Positions 20,691 through 33,704 of a DNA stretch of 64,000 bases are shown in pieces. The stretch lies in contig NC_081331.1 in NCBI RefSeq assembly GCF_022539665.2, forward strand, positions 8,401,534 through 8,465,533. Direction: 5' to 3'. The notes beneath the pieces are model-generated. The model was not told the DNA's origin. It saw only the letters and a list, made by a program, of their open reading frames with translations, and searched no databases. The stretch is from Daphnia carinata (taxonomy: Eukaryota > Arthropoda > Branchiopoda > Diplostraca > Daphniidae). How positions within the stretch are numbered: the first letter of the stretch is position 1; every line of letters starts with the position of its first letter. Position numbers and translations under genes: made by a program.

Positions 20691-21291
20691 GTTGACTGCT
20701 GTTGAGGAGTTGAACAACTGATGGCTTCAATTACTTTCAGTCAGGCATAAATAGCGGAGAAAAATATTGGCTGTGTTCGTTTTCTATTTCATTTCCTTTC
20801 TTGACCTAGTTCTGAAAGCGATGAGCATCGCCCTTTGGTGGTTAACTATGCTTCACATTCCAGGCCATGGCTATTGCAATGCAGTGATTGCATTCGGTAA
20901 ATAGCACCAAAAGATAATATGCTTGTCCCAATAATTCAGCAACATTGTCATCTAAAACTTGTATTCATAGAATTGAACATACAGTCGTCCTTATTCGTGA
21001 TTCACGCTACCATACGTTTGTGCTGGAGTAGCAAGGTACTCAGCTAAAGATGCTCAGAAGTTGTTATCCCTAACTACAAGTTGGTTTTTCTAAAACAATT
21101 CTGTAATGTGGCTGATGTGAAAAGTGAGAGTGCTCTATTCTTGAACAACGCCCAAGTCTAGTTGCTTGAATGAAATCTGGCTGCCAGAACAACTAGGTCA
21201 ATCGAATGTAATTTAACATTCACTTGACTATATAAGACCAGAAATGGAGAACCATATGCATCAATTGTTCATCAAATCAACCTAGTCCAAC
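20691..21291. promoter_or_regulatory. 601-bp bidirectional promoter, B2/A2
   Basis: Copy of the A-B intergenic region. TATATAAG lies at 21229-21236 and TCAATTG at 21261 for A2; the TATTTAT and TCAGT signals for B2 are on the minus strand. Confidence 0.78.
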
Positions 21292-22072
21292 ATGAAACTT
21301 GTAAGGCAATTAATTCTTCATTATTTCCGATTACAATAAAATATTTATGAGTTTTAATTAACGACGATACTTTGCCGCCAGTTCTTCGTCGCCACTTTCT
21401 TGGCTGTGGCTGCCGCTGTTCCATCCAGCTACAAGCCGGAATACAAAGCTCCCAGCTATCCTGCGCCAAGCTACCCTGCACCAAAGTACCCTGCACCAGC
21501 CTACTCCACACACCAGCCTACCCAGCACCAGCCTACCCAGCACCAGCCTACCCAGCACCAGCCTACCCTACTCCCAGCTACAACAAGGATAACAAATACG
21601 CCGACATCACCATCACCAGCCAATCCGATGAGCGCAACATCGATGGCAGCAGCCAGTGGAGGTTAATCAAATTTCATACTTTATGCTCATTAATTTAAGA
21701 ATTAAAGAAACTCATTCGAAAAATTCAATCATTTCAATCCACAGCTATGCCCAGTCAGACTACACCACCCGCGAAGAATCTCAGGTACAGAAGAAGATAC
21801 AAGGAGTCATCTACGATTCTTACGGGAAAGAATCGTACGGTGAAGTCTTCGGCAACACCAACAAGGGATCTTCCTACTGGATCTCCCCCGAAGGCGACAA
21901 GTTCACTTTGACCTGGGCTGCCGATGAGGCTGGTTTCCAACCCAAAGGAGATCACTTGCCCGTCGCTCCCGTCCACGAATACGAACTCCCAGTCGCTCCC
22001 GTCCATGAATATGAGCTCCCAGTTGCTCCCGTTCACATCCCCTTCAATGGAAAGGGTTACAAGATCTACTAG
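21292..22072 (+). pseudogene. Cuticle protein, RR-1 class, type A copy 2 (2-bp frameshift)
   Basis: Exons 21292-21300, 21382-21661 and 21745-22072. Exon 2 is 280 nt instead of 278 because of an extra CA (CTCCACACACCAGCC, about 21505-21512). This shifts the frame inside the AY repeat linker and removes the RR-1 domain from the reading frame. Splice sites, exon 3 and the promoter are otherwise intact and identical to the other A copies. It is either a very young pseudogene or an assembly error in a repeat. Confidence 0.85.
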
Positions 22073-23929
22073 ATTTCCCGACACGCGATTGAATATTAAA
22101 AACATGTCCTATAATTTATGTCTGTATATCGAACGCTTGGTGTAAATATCAATGCAATCAACGCAAGAAAACGCCTTTTATTTCTACAAAGTATTGCACA
22201 GCTTTACACGTTTGTTTCTATAGATGGCCATGCAAATATTTGTCGTAACGAGCTTGTGCACGTCGTTTATGGAATCGCACACTACTCTAATTCTTTCGGC
22301 TCGGTGAACTTTCTTTTAGCGACAACTATAAAATTATTAAAACAACCATAAAAAAACATTTATGTTCAACTTACCAGTAACGTAAGAAAAAGAGTGGGTT
22401 TGGTCTCCATATCCGCATTAATCCACCGTTTATAATTCATGTGGACACCTAATTTCCATTTAGAGTTTATGGCGTTTCCCTTCCATATAATCAGCTAGTG
22501 TGGTCACAATCCATCGTTGTTCAAACTGCCGCGACCTTTGCGTCACTCTTTTCAGCCATTCCCAGACCTGCAATTAGATAAACATTCATTAGTAACGCAC
22601 ATATACGCAGTAACGGCGCTAGCGAACCAACACCGTTACCAAACATAAATTGTCTTATCAAGTCTTTTATACTGTAAAATAGATGATCTAACTATCACTG
22701 ATAAAAGGCTACAGTTCATTATGGCACATGTTAAATTTAGCAAACAAAATGAACAAAATTAAAAATTTTAATAAATGAACTTTAGTTTTTACTTCTTTTA
22801 ATGTCTTTTAAAAAGATTTTTTTTCATGCTAGAAATTAATTACATGCGAAAAAAAGCCATAATAGAAAAGTCGGATGGTCTAATTACGGGTCGGGATTGG
22901 ATTGTCTCCCGCCGTAAGACCGGGAAGCTTCTCCTCGGTCACGACAGTTAATATTTGTTAATTTGTAATATAAAATGATTGCCATAAAAACATTGTCAAT
23001 ATAAAAAAAAAAATTCGTTTCAACAAAAAATAAACTCCGTCCGTCAAATTGTATATTTAAATAATCATGTGATGATTTGAACATGTCGTCATATGATGCA
23101 GGAAATTCGTGGTGTTTCGGTTATGAGTACCGTACATTCTTAATCCATACACAGCACGTCTTGAGTTAGGTATCGCGTTTCAAATGTAGCAAGTAGCTCG
23201 TAATAATGGAGAGATTTTATTCCTATATCTAGGTGAAGTAAAAAAGCAATCGGGTGACCTTCTTTCGAATATTATTCAGTTGATTTTTTGTTCGTGCTTT
23301 TTTATTCATGTTTAGAGCAGAGCTGAGCTGCCCTAAAATCGGATATGAAGCTTAGGTTTGACAGTAAATATTCTTAATTTACTCGTTGATTTCATTTTAT
23401 AATGCAATTTTAATGTTTTAGGGAATTGGATGTTCTAGTTCATTTGATCTAACTTCAAACGTGGGCACGAGTGATAGTTTTGGAAAAGAGGATGTTATTC
23501 TTAAGTAAAAGCGTACACAAAACAATGAAACTTCAAACGTCGACGACTTGTTTCGTTTAACCCTTCATGCTTTGATGACTGGTGATACTCAGAAAAAAAC
23601 TGAAAACTCATTGCTCGGCGAAGGAGCTCTTGAACGGTGCAACGTAGAAGAGTTGGGGCGCCGTGATGGCTTTTAAAGGTGGATCCATTCTCTGGAGTAC
23701 TGAATGAAGGTGCCGATCCGTGGTCATGATGACAGCCGCCGGTGCTGTCCTGGTCGACGAACAGCCGAGACAGTGATGGCAGATGACGTGCACGAAATTA
23801 GACACAACTATATTTACGGAGACGGACATGGTTGTGTTGATTTTTTTCTTGTATTTCGATTCTGTTACTCTCGTTGGCGACCATCAGCAGAGAGTAGATG
23901 ACGAGTTGGCCGCCAAGAAACGGCTCAAT
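22073..23929. repeat. A2 3'-flank module and spacer, no clear gene
   Basis: Reverse complement of about 7947-9791. It contains the 73-aa ORF copy at 23608-23829 (-). No domain recognised. Confidence 0.6.
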
Positions 23930-24962
23930 CGCTGCTACAAACAGTCTTTTGCCAATCTAAAGAAATTTGAACTATGCACGATGAGCGGTTTAAATTATTC
24001 ATACAAAGATGGGTGCCTTGCCTGATTTTTGCGGATCGTTATCACATCTTCCATTAACTTCTTGCGAGCTAATCTTTCCGTTTCCACTCTAATTCTCGTT
24101 TTACTCATTGTTTTTTTGGCCTCTTCCCACTATTACTGAACTATCACGTGGTCAGTTCTAGAGAAGAACCATTAAGAGTGAAGAACAAAGTCCGTTGATT
24201 GTTGGTCAAGGTGTTGCCACCAGATTTTTCCATTAGGATTCATAAGAATTGCATAAAATACGTGTCCGCATTTCATATCCGACGCTTAAATCAACATGGA
24301 ATCAACCACGCCCATTTGGCAGTCTCTTACGAATACCTGAGAATCCCCCCATCTCTCCCATCCCAGTACGTTTTCATCTTTACAGAATACCGTAGCAGAA
24401 ACGAGTGCCAGTCTGCATCAGCCGACAGGTAACCAGTAAACCCTATACTTTTATGTATGTTTTGCAATTTCGAGACCTATCCTCGTAAACAACTGATTAC
24501 AAAGAAATAATCGAGAAAGGATAGAACGAACAAGAACTTTACGACACGTAATTTTTTGACGTAGTCCAGTAAGTGACACACGGTTCATGCGTCCATGGCG
24601 CAGCTGAAACATTGTGCCCCTAGCACGTGCGTTAATGCAACGCACGCAAGTACCCAAGTCGACCAGAACATTGAGCCAGGTTTTACGTGGTCATTATAAT
24701 ATTTGGACGTTGAGCTCGACGGTATGTAGCACAACCACCTACCAAATGAGTTCGTGTATCTATTGCAAAGATTTCATATTACACAGGCTGTATTCGTATG
24801 CCGCATTTCATCCCGGAGCTGGATCGCACACCTCACACAGGTGTTGCCTTATTCCATGCAATGTTTTGATGCATCACCGGCTTTCGCTCGTTAGTAGCGC
24901 CACACGTTTCATAAAGGTGACTGCGCACACTAACAGGGTTTTGTACGCACTCTTTTCTATCA

Positions 24963-25241
24963 GTGGCTCTCGGTCTGTGCGTCACTTCTTTTGAATCAAA
25001 ATCTGTATATAAAACGGAGGACGCTGCACCTGCCCCAGTCAAGGTGGAGCATAACTTCCCTGGTCGCATTTCGGCACCTGCCCATGCACCAGTTGTTGTT
25101 GCAGCTCGTACTCCCGTTCAGGTTAAGATCTCCGTCGAGTTCGACTTCCCTGCTCCCATCTCCGCACCAGCTCCCACTCCCATCGTAGCTGTTGCATCAG
25201 ATATTGTTGCTGCGAACAGTTCAACTAACGGCAAAATCTAA
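24963..25241 (+). pseudogene. Pro/Ala-rich fragment, type D copy 3
   Basis: Same 92-codon frame as D1. TATATAAAA at 25006-25014 lies inside the frame, which argues against translation from the upstream ATG. Confidence 0.5.
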
Positions 25242-25790
25242 TATTTCATTGAATCTTCTGCGCAAAAGCCACCTAGCAGTAGATCGAAGAGAATAATGAA
25301 ACCCTTAGTAGCCGGGATTTGCGAACGTTCTATTATTTTCGGCACACGATTACCCCTACACGTCCCACTATTAAAATGTATTACATATACGTAATTATTT
25401 ATTCAATTTAAAAACTATTAAGATAAATAGGGAACTGAATGAACAAAGCATAAATTTCATTTGTTCTTTTTATCACTGCGTTCGTTTTTGTAATCGAAAT
25501 AAAGTATTTTCGTTCCATTGAAACGATTCAAAACTAAACTAGGATACTGGGATCAAACACTTTACTAATGGAAGAAACTATAGGTGTCCCCGTCGATTAT
25601 AAAATGTAGATTAAATTTAATACGGATACGACATACAAGCCCACTCTTTTCTCGCGTGATTTTAGATTGCCTTTGATTCATATTAACATGTATTTTTTGT
25701 ACCGATAATACAAGAGATGTCAGCGCATTCCGTACATGAATTTACATAATGTATTCAGTCAGGATTTTAATAATTTTGTATATCTTATAG

Positions 25791-26096
25791 CCTTCGGACA
25801 ACATACAAGTCAGAATACACCATCAGCGAAGAGTCTCAGGCCCAGACGAAGATGGAAGGAGTCACCTACAATTCTTATGGAAAAGAATCGTACGGTGAAG
25901 CCCTAGGCAACACCAACAAAGGTTCCTCCTAATGGGTTTCACCTGAAAGCGAGAAGTTCACTTAGACCTGGGCTGCTGGCGTAGCTGGATTCCAGCCCAA
26001 AAGAGATTACTGCCTGTCGCTCCTGTCCATGAATACGAACTGCCAGTCGCTCCCGTTCACACCGCCTTTAACGGAAAGAGTTATAGGATTTACTAG
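25791..26096 (+). pseudogene. Dead RR-1 cuticle exon, type C copy 3
   Basis: Same acceptor, same TAA and TAG interruptions and same frameshift as the other C copies. Confidence 0.88.
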
Positions 26097-27501
26097 ATTT
26101 CCCGACACACGATTGAATATTTAAAACATGTCCTATAATTTATATCTGTAACATTGAACGCATGGTGTAAATATAAATTCAATCAACGTAGGAAACGCCT
26201 TTTAATTTTTACGAAATATTGCACAGGTTTACGCGTTTTGTTTTTATCGACGACCATGCAAAAATTTATCGGTAACGGGTTTGTGAACTACGGTTAGAAT
26301 AGACGTTGCTTGTGGAATCGAACGCTACTCTAACTTCCGGCTCTCTACCCCACCATTCCACGGACATTCCCCGCGTGAGCGATGAATCATTTTATTGTTA
26401 GTAAACATTTTTTTTTGTATGAAAAAGCATTTTTTATTCAAAATAATTCAGCTGTATCAATTACGTATATCCTGCCATTTCCAACACGTAATTCTATCAA
26501 GTTGCTTTGATTCGTGCTTTGATGTGCGTGATTGATTTAAATATAATAAAAATATTTGCGAAGCTTAACTAACCCAAAAGAGTGGGATTGGTCATCACAT
26601 CCGTTTTAATCCACCGTGTGGACACCTAATTTCCATTTAGAGTTTATAGCGTTTGCCTTCCATGGAACCATCCGGCGCGGTCACAATCCATCGTTATTTT
26701 ACCTGCCACGACCTTTGCGTCACTCTTTCCAGCCATTCCTAGACCTGCAATTAGAATTAGATAATCATTAATAAGGCTACTATATACACGCAGTAACGGC
26801 GCTAGCGAACCAACACCGTTACCAAACATAAATTGTCTTATCAAGTCTTTTATACTGTATAATAGATGATCTAACTATCACTGATAAAAATCTACAGTTC
26901 ATTATGGCACATGTTAAATTTAGCAAACAAAATGAACAAAATTGAAAATTTTAATAAATGAACTTTATTCTTTACTTCTTTTAATGTCTTTTAAAAAGAT
27001 TTTTTTCATGCTAGAAATTAATTACATACGAAAAAAAAAGCCATAATAGGAAAGTCGGATGGCCTAATTACGGGTCGGGATTGGATCGTCTCCCGCCGTA
27101 AGGTCGGGAAGCTTCTCCTCGGTCGTCACTAGGTGGCACGTGACTAGCACGCATAACTAAACCGTTCAATTCCTGTAATTGTGCCGGTCTTGCAACGTTG
27201 GCAATATTATCAGAGAAAACGTGATTAGTAGCTTAGTTGATGTAATTGGTGTAAAACCGGTCACCTTCGTCGCTTTGTTTTCGACGAATGGCAATGGCAG
27301 AAACCAGTGGTAACGAAGGTAACAACTGCCCTGGCTACGACATAAAGAAGTTCCATTCGTATAAGGAAACATTTGTTTTACTACTACTCAGATCATTGCC
27401 TTTTACGGAAATCAAAACATACTTTGCGTTTATATCTCATCAATAAATTACATTTGGATGGCTCACGCCCTTCAATTTTCACGGAGGAAAGAGTGTACAA
27501 C
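26097..27501. repeat. C3 3'-flank module and B3 3' flank, no gene
   Basis: Copy of 11973-13376 in reverse orientation; nothing coding recognised. Confidence 0.6.
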
Positions 27502-28317
27502 TTAGTAACCAGGTCCAGTGCGCGAATAAGGGAGAGCAGGGGCAACTGGGAGTTCGTATTCGTGAACGGGAGCAACTGGGAGCTCGTATTCGTGAACGGG
27601 GGCTACAGGCAAATGGTCACCTTTGGGCTGGAATCCGGCATCATCAGCGGTCCAGGTCAAAGTGAATTTCTCACCCTCAGGAGACACCCAGTAGGAAGAT
27701 CCTTTGTTGGTATTTCCTAGGACTTCACCGTACGATTCTTTTCCGTAAGAGTCGTAGGTGACTCCTTGCATCTTCTTCTGGACCTGAGACTCTTCACGGG
27801 TGGTGTAGTCAGACTGGGCATAGCTGTGAGTTGGAATAATTATTTATTTTAAAATGTGATTATCTTTAAATCTTGAATTAATGAATATAAAAAATAAACT
27901 TACCTCCACTGGCTGCTGCCATCGAGGTTGCGCTCATCAGATTGGCTGGTGATCGTAATGTCAGCGTATTTGTTATCCTTGTTGTAGACTGGTGCGGAGT
28001 AGGCTGGTGCGGTGTAGGCTGGTGCGGTGTAGGCTGGAGCGGAGTAGGCTGGAGCGGAGTAGGCTGGAGCGGAGTAGGCTGGTGCGGAGTAGGCTGGTGC
28101 GGTGTAGGCTGGTGCGGTGTAGGCTGGTGCGGTGTAGTTTGGTGCAGGGTAGCTTGGTGCAGAGTAGCTTGGAGCTTTGTACTCCGGCTTGTAGCTGGAT
28201 GGAACAGCGGCAGCGATGGCCAAGAAAGCGGCGATGATGATCTACGAAAAGAAATTGATAAGCAATGAAACTGTTAAGTGATAAAATCAAAAATAAAATG
28301 CCGTTTACAAGTTTCAT
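27502..28317 (-). CDS. Cuticle protein, RR-1 class, type B copy 3 (Thr-rich linker)
   Basis: Exons 28317..28309, 28241..27904 and 27823..27502 total 669 nt and encode 222 aa, one pentapeptide longer than B1. The linker is the most divergent of the set (NYTAPAYTAPAYTAPAYSAP..., ending SAPVY), with Thr replacing Pro or Ser in several repeats. The signal peptide, RR-1 domain and tail are unchanged. Confidence 0.92.
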
Positions 28318-28918
28318 GTTGACTGCTGTTGAGGAGTTGAACAACTGATGGCTTCAATTACTTTCAGTCAGGCATAAATAGCGGAGAAAAATATTGGCTG
28401 TGTTCGTTTTCTATTTCATTTCCTTTCTTGACCTAGTTCTGAAAGCGATGAGCATCGCCCTTTGGTGGTTAACTATGCTTCACATTCCAGGCCATGGCTA
28501 TTGCAATGCAGTGATTGCATTCGGTAAATAGCACCAAAAGATAATATGCTTGTCCCAATAATTCAGCAACATTGTCATCTAAAACTTGTATTCATAGAAT
28601 TGAACATACAGTCGTCCTTATTCGTGATTCACGCTACCATACGTTTGTGCTGGAGTAGCAAGGTACTCAGCTAAAGATGCTCAGAAGTTGTTATCCCTAA
28701 CTACAAGTTGGTTTTTCTAAAACAATTCTGTAATGTGGCTGATGTGAAAAGTGAGAGTGCTCTATTCTTGAACAACGCCCAAGTCTAGTTGCTTGAATGA
28801 AATCTGGCTGCCAGAACAACTAGGTCAATCGAATGTAATTTAACATTCACTTGACTATATAAGACCAGAAATGGAGAACCATATGCATCAATTGTTCATC
28901 AAATCAACCTAGTCCAAC
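28318..28918. promoter_or_regulatory. 601-bp bidirectional promoter, B3/A3
   Basis: Same length and same TATA and initiator elements as the other copies. Confidence 0.78.
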
Positions 28919-29697
28919 ATGAAACTTGTAAGGCAATTAATTCTTCATTATTTCCGATTACAATAAAATATTTATGAGTTTTAATTAACGACGATACTTT
29001 GCCGCCAGTTCTTCGTCGCCACTTTCTTGGCTGTGGCTGCCGCTGTTCCATCCAGCTACAAGCCGGAATACAAAGCTCCCAGCTATCCTGCGCCAAGCTA
29101 CCCTGCACCAAAGTACCCTGCACCAGCCTACTCCACACCAGCCTACCCAGCACCAGCCTACCCAGCACCAGCCTACCCAGCACCAGCCTACCCTACTCCC
29201 AGCTACAACAAGGATAACAAATACGCCGACATCACCATCACCAGCCAATCCGATGAGCGCAACATCGATGGCAGCAGCCAGTGGAGGTTAATCAAATTTC
29301 ATACTTTATGCTCATTAATTTAAGAATTAAAGAAACTCATTCGAAAAATTCAATCATTTCAATCCACAGCTATGCCCAGTCAGACTACACCACCCGCGAA
29401 GAATCTCAGGTACAGAAGAAGATACAAGGAGTCATCTACGATTCTTACGGGAAAGAATCGTACGGTGAAGTCTTCGGCAACACCAACAAGGGATCTTCCT
29501 ACTGGATCTCCCCCGAAGGCGACAAGTTCACTTTGACCTGGGCTGCCGATGAGGCTGGTTTCCAGCCCAAAGGAGATCACTTGCCCGTCGCTCCCGTCCA
29601 CGAATACGAACTCCCAGTCGCTCCCGTCCATGAATATGAGCTCCCAGTTGCTCCCGTTCACATCCCCTTCAATGGAAAGGGTTACAAGATCTACTAG
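28919..29697 (+). CDS. Cuticle protein, RR-1 class, type A copy 3
   Basis: Exons 28919-28927, 29009-29286 and 29370-29697 total 615 nt and encode 204 aa. The protein appears identical to A1: signal peptide, AY repeat linker, RR-1 domain and HEYELPVAPV tail. Exon 3 has a substitution relative to A1 (Asp to Val in the upstream frame of an overlapping ORF) that leaves the protein unchanged. Confidence 0.92.
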
Positions 29698-32600
29698 ATT
29701 TCCCGACACGCGATTGAATATTAAAAACATGTCCTATAATTTATGTCTGTATATCGAACGCTTGGTGTAAATATCAATGCAATCAACGCAAGAAAACGCC
29801 TTTTATTTCTACAAAGTATTGCACAGCTTTACACGTTTGTTTCTATAGATGGCCATGCAAATATTTGTCGTAACGAGCTTGTGCACGTCGTTTATGGAAT
29901 CGCACACTACTCTAATTCTTTCGGCTCGGTGAACTTTCTTTTAGCGACAACTATAAAATTATTAAAACAACCATAAAAAAACATTTATGTTCAACTTACC
30001 AGTAACGTAAGAAAAAGAGTGGGTTTGGTCTCCATATCCGCATTAATCCACCGTTTATAATTCATGTGGACACCTAATTTCCATTTAGAGTTTATGGCGT
30101 TTCCCTTCCATATAATCAGCTAGTGTGGTCACAATCCATCGTTGTTCAAACTGCCGCGACCTTTGCGTCACTCTTTTCAGCCATTCCCAGACCTGCAATT
30201 AGATAAACATTCATTAGTAACGCACATATACGCAGTAACGGCGCTAGCGAACCAACACCGTTACCAAACATAAATTGTCTTATCAAGTCTTTTATACTGT
30301 AAAATAGATGATCTAACTATCACTGATAAAAGGCTACAGTTCATTATGGCACATGTTAAATTTAGCAAACAAAATGAACAAAATTAAAAATTTTAATAAA
30401 TGAACTTTAGTTTTTACTTCTTTTAATGTCTTTTAAAAAGATTTTTTTTCATGCTAGAAATTAATTACATGCGAAAAAAAGCCATAATAGAAAAGTCGGA
30501 TGGTCTAATTACGGGTCGGGATTGGATTGTCTCCCGCCGTAAGACCGGGAAGCTTCTCCTCGGTCACGACAGTTAATATTTGTTAATTTGTAATATAAAA
30601 TGATTGCCATAAAAACATTGTCAATATAAAAAAAAAATTCGTTTCAACAAAAAATAAACTCCGTCCGTCAAATTGTATATTTAAATAATCATGTGATGAT
30701 TTGAACATGTCGTCATATGATGCAGGAAATTCGTGGTGTTTCGGTTATGAGTACCGTACATTCTTAATCCATACACAGCACGTCTTGAGTTAGGTATCGC
30801 GTTTCAAATGTAGCAAGTAGCTCGTAATAATGGAGAGATTTTATTCCTATATCTAGGTGAAGTAAAAAAGCAATCGGGTGACCTTCTTTCGAATATTATT
30901 CAGTTGATTTTTTGTTCGTGCTTTTTTATTCATGTTTAGAGCAGAGCTGAGCTGCCCTAAAATCGGATATGAAGCTTAGGTTTGACAGTAAATATTCTTA
31001 ATTTACTCGTTGATTTCATTTTATAATGCAATTTTAATGTTTTAGGGAATTGGATGTTCTAGTTCATTTGATCTAACTTCAAACGTGGGCACGAGTGATA
31101 GTTTTGGAAAAGAGGATGTTATTCTTAAGTAAAAGCGTACACAAAACAATGAAACTTCAAACGTCGACGACTTGTTTCGTTTAACCCTTCATGCTTTGAT
31201 GACTGGTGATACTCAGAAAAAAACTGAAAACTCATTGCTCGGCGAAGGAGCTCTTGAACGGTGCAACGTAGAAGAGTTGGGGCGCCGTGATGGCTTTTAA
31301 AGGTGGATCCATTCTCTGGAGTACTGAATGAAGGTGCCGATCCGTGGTCATGATGACAGCCGCCGGTGCTGTCCTGGTCGACGAACAGCCGAGACAGTGA
31401 TGGCAGATGACGTGCACGAAATTAGACACAACTATATTTACGGAGACGGACATGGTTGTGTTGATTTTTTTCTTGTATTTCGATTCTGTTACTCTCGTTG
31501 GCGACCATCAGCAGAGAGTAGATGACGAGTTGGCCGCCAAGAAACAGTCCCCGCCTCATAAAGTCGACCAATCGAGAAGAATTAGGGAAGCATAGAAGAT
31601 GTTCTTTTGCAGGACGAGTAGTTCGTTAAAAAGGTTTGAATGGAACGAGATGAACGGCTCAGGCCTGGGAAAAGAGAAGCGCCGTTCTACTGTGAAAGCT
31701 CACGACTTTTTCCGAACGAGCTTCGTAGGTAACTGAAAACAGTCGGACATTTGTATGTTTTGCATGGTATTGCGTAAGTAGACGTTTGCATCGGCAAATG
31801 TTAATATAACACAGTCTCTTTTCTGATATTGAACGTCTGCTATGAGCGCAGCTTCTCTCAGTCTATCGCCAAATGGTTTTCAACGAAAGCCTCAGTCGAC
31901 TTAATCATTTCAAGTTGACTTTGTTCGTGCAATTGGCGTTGGCACGTTTTCGCCATCGCTTTGGCATTTTGACCTCATATTCTTTCCTAAACATAATCTT
32001 AAAAAATCAACACGGAGTTTCTTTCATCGTTGTGCACAATTCAATTGCGTTCTTCTTTTTAAGTAGTGGCGAAGGCTAACGCAGGTGTCCAATGTGATGG
32101 AAAAAAGGAATATAATTCCGAGTAGGCCTACTAACATCTTTGATGAGGTAACGAACGTGTTATGCAGGGTCAAACAAAAAAAAAATTCATTTCGGAACCA
32201 AGTGGTTCGAAATGATAATATACAAATGTACGTGGCTTTGTCGCTAATAATTTTTCTCTTTCATTTTTCCCTTTTCGTTTGACTAATTACGTTGTTGTCA
32301 AGAGAACCGCTTGGCAACGTCAGTCACGTCGTCCTTGCATCTGCCAAGATTCTACGTGATTGTGGCCAATTTGGTAACACGCAAGAAAGAACGCGGTACA
32401 ACCGATCGATGTGATGGTTTTCTTGCAGTGCCTTTGAATGTCGCAGAAATGACAGACCCATTTCCGCCATTCTTCCTTCCCTCGTCAACCTTATACTACT
32501 AGTATTAAGCATGATGATACCGGACCTTAAATAAATTTGATTACGCGTTTCCTTTTTTTTTCTATGACTTATTTCAATGAATCGTTTCCCCAGCCAAGTC

Positions 32601-32756
32601 ATCCAGACCTCCATTCTTGTTTCTATTTCGGCCCAAATCAAAATTATCCCCTTTCTGACAAACTATTCGACAGTGTTTAACCTTTCTACTTTTTTATTAC
32701 CATGTAGACTTCAGCAATATCGAGCAATCCTATCGAAAGAGATCCGTCAAAAATTC
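29698..32756. repeat. A3 3'-flank module and long spacer, no clear gene
   Basis: Copies of the unassigned short ORFs (31232-31453 minus, 31873-32079, 32311-32502, 32577-) and no recognised domain. The spacer stops at AAAAATTC (32749-32756), abruptly joining GAAACGAATTT of an inverted copy. Confidence 0.6.
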
Positions 32757-33704
32757 GAAACGAATTTTTTTTTTATATTGACAATGTTTTTATGGCAATC
32801 ATTTTATATTACAAATTAACAAATATTAACTGTCGTGACCGAGGAGAAGCTTCCCGGTCTTACGGCGGGAGACAATCCAATCCCGACCCGTAATTAGACC
32901 ATCCGACTTTTCTATTATGGCTTTTTTTCGCATGTAATTAATTTCTAGCATGAAAAAAAATCTTTTTAAAAGACATTAAAAGAAGTAAAAACTAAAGTTC
33001 ATTTATTAAAATTTTTAATTTTGTTCATTTTGTTTGCTAAATTTAACATGTGCCATAATGAACTGTAGCCTTTTATCAGTGATAGTTAGATCATCTATTT
33101 TACAGTATAAAAGACTTGATAAGACAATTTATGTTTGGTAACGGTGTTGGTTCGCTAGCGCCGTTACTGCGTATATGTGCGTTACTAATGAATGTTTATC
33201 TAATTGCAGGTCTGGGAATGGCTGAAAAGAGTGACGCAAAGGTCGCGGCAGTTTGAACAACGATGGATTGTGACCACACTAGCTGATTATATGGAAGGGA
33301 AACGCCATAAACTCTAAATGGAAATTAGGTGTCCACATGAATTATAAACGGTGGATTAATGCGGATATGGAGACCAAACCCACTCTTTTTCTTACGTTAC
33401 TGGTAAGTTGAACATAAATGTTTTTTTATGGTTGTTTTAATAATTTTATAGTTGTCGCTAAAAGAAAGTTCACCGAGCCGAAAGAATTAGAGTAGTGTGC
33501 GATTCCATAAACGACGTGCACAAGCTCGTTACGACAAATATTTGCATGGCCATCTATAGAAACAAACGTGTAAAGCTGTGCAATACTTTGTAGAAATAAA
33601 AGGCGTTTTCTTGCGTTGATTGCATTGATATTTACACCAAGCGTTCGATATACAGACATAAATTATAGGACATGTTTTTAATATTCAATCGCGTGTCGGG
33701 AAAT

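Larger units (their letters stand above)
17410..23929 (+). repeat. Array unit R1 (palindromic partner of F1)
   Basis: Bases 17410-23921 are the reverse complement of 7947-14452 with very few differences (arms about 6.5 kb, spacer about 2.96 kb). Order is D2, C2, 3'-flank module, B2, promoter, A2, 3'-flank module, and spacer to 23921. Confidence 0.88.
23930..32756 (+). repeat. Array unit R2
   Basis: It starts with the linker block (reverse complement of 15300-15541), then the unassigned 77-aa ORF, D3, C3, B3, promoter, A3, 3'-flank module and spacers. It ends at 32752-32756, where the sequence switches orientation. Confidence 0.85.
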
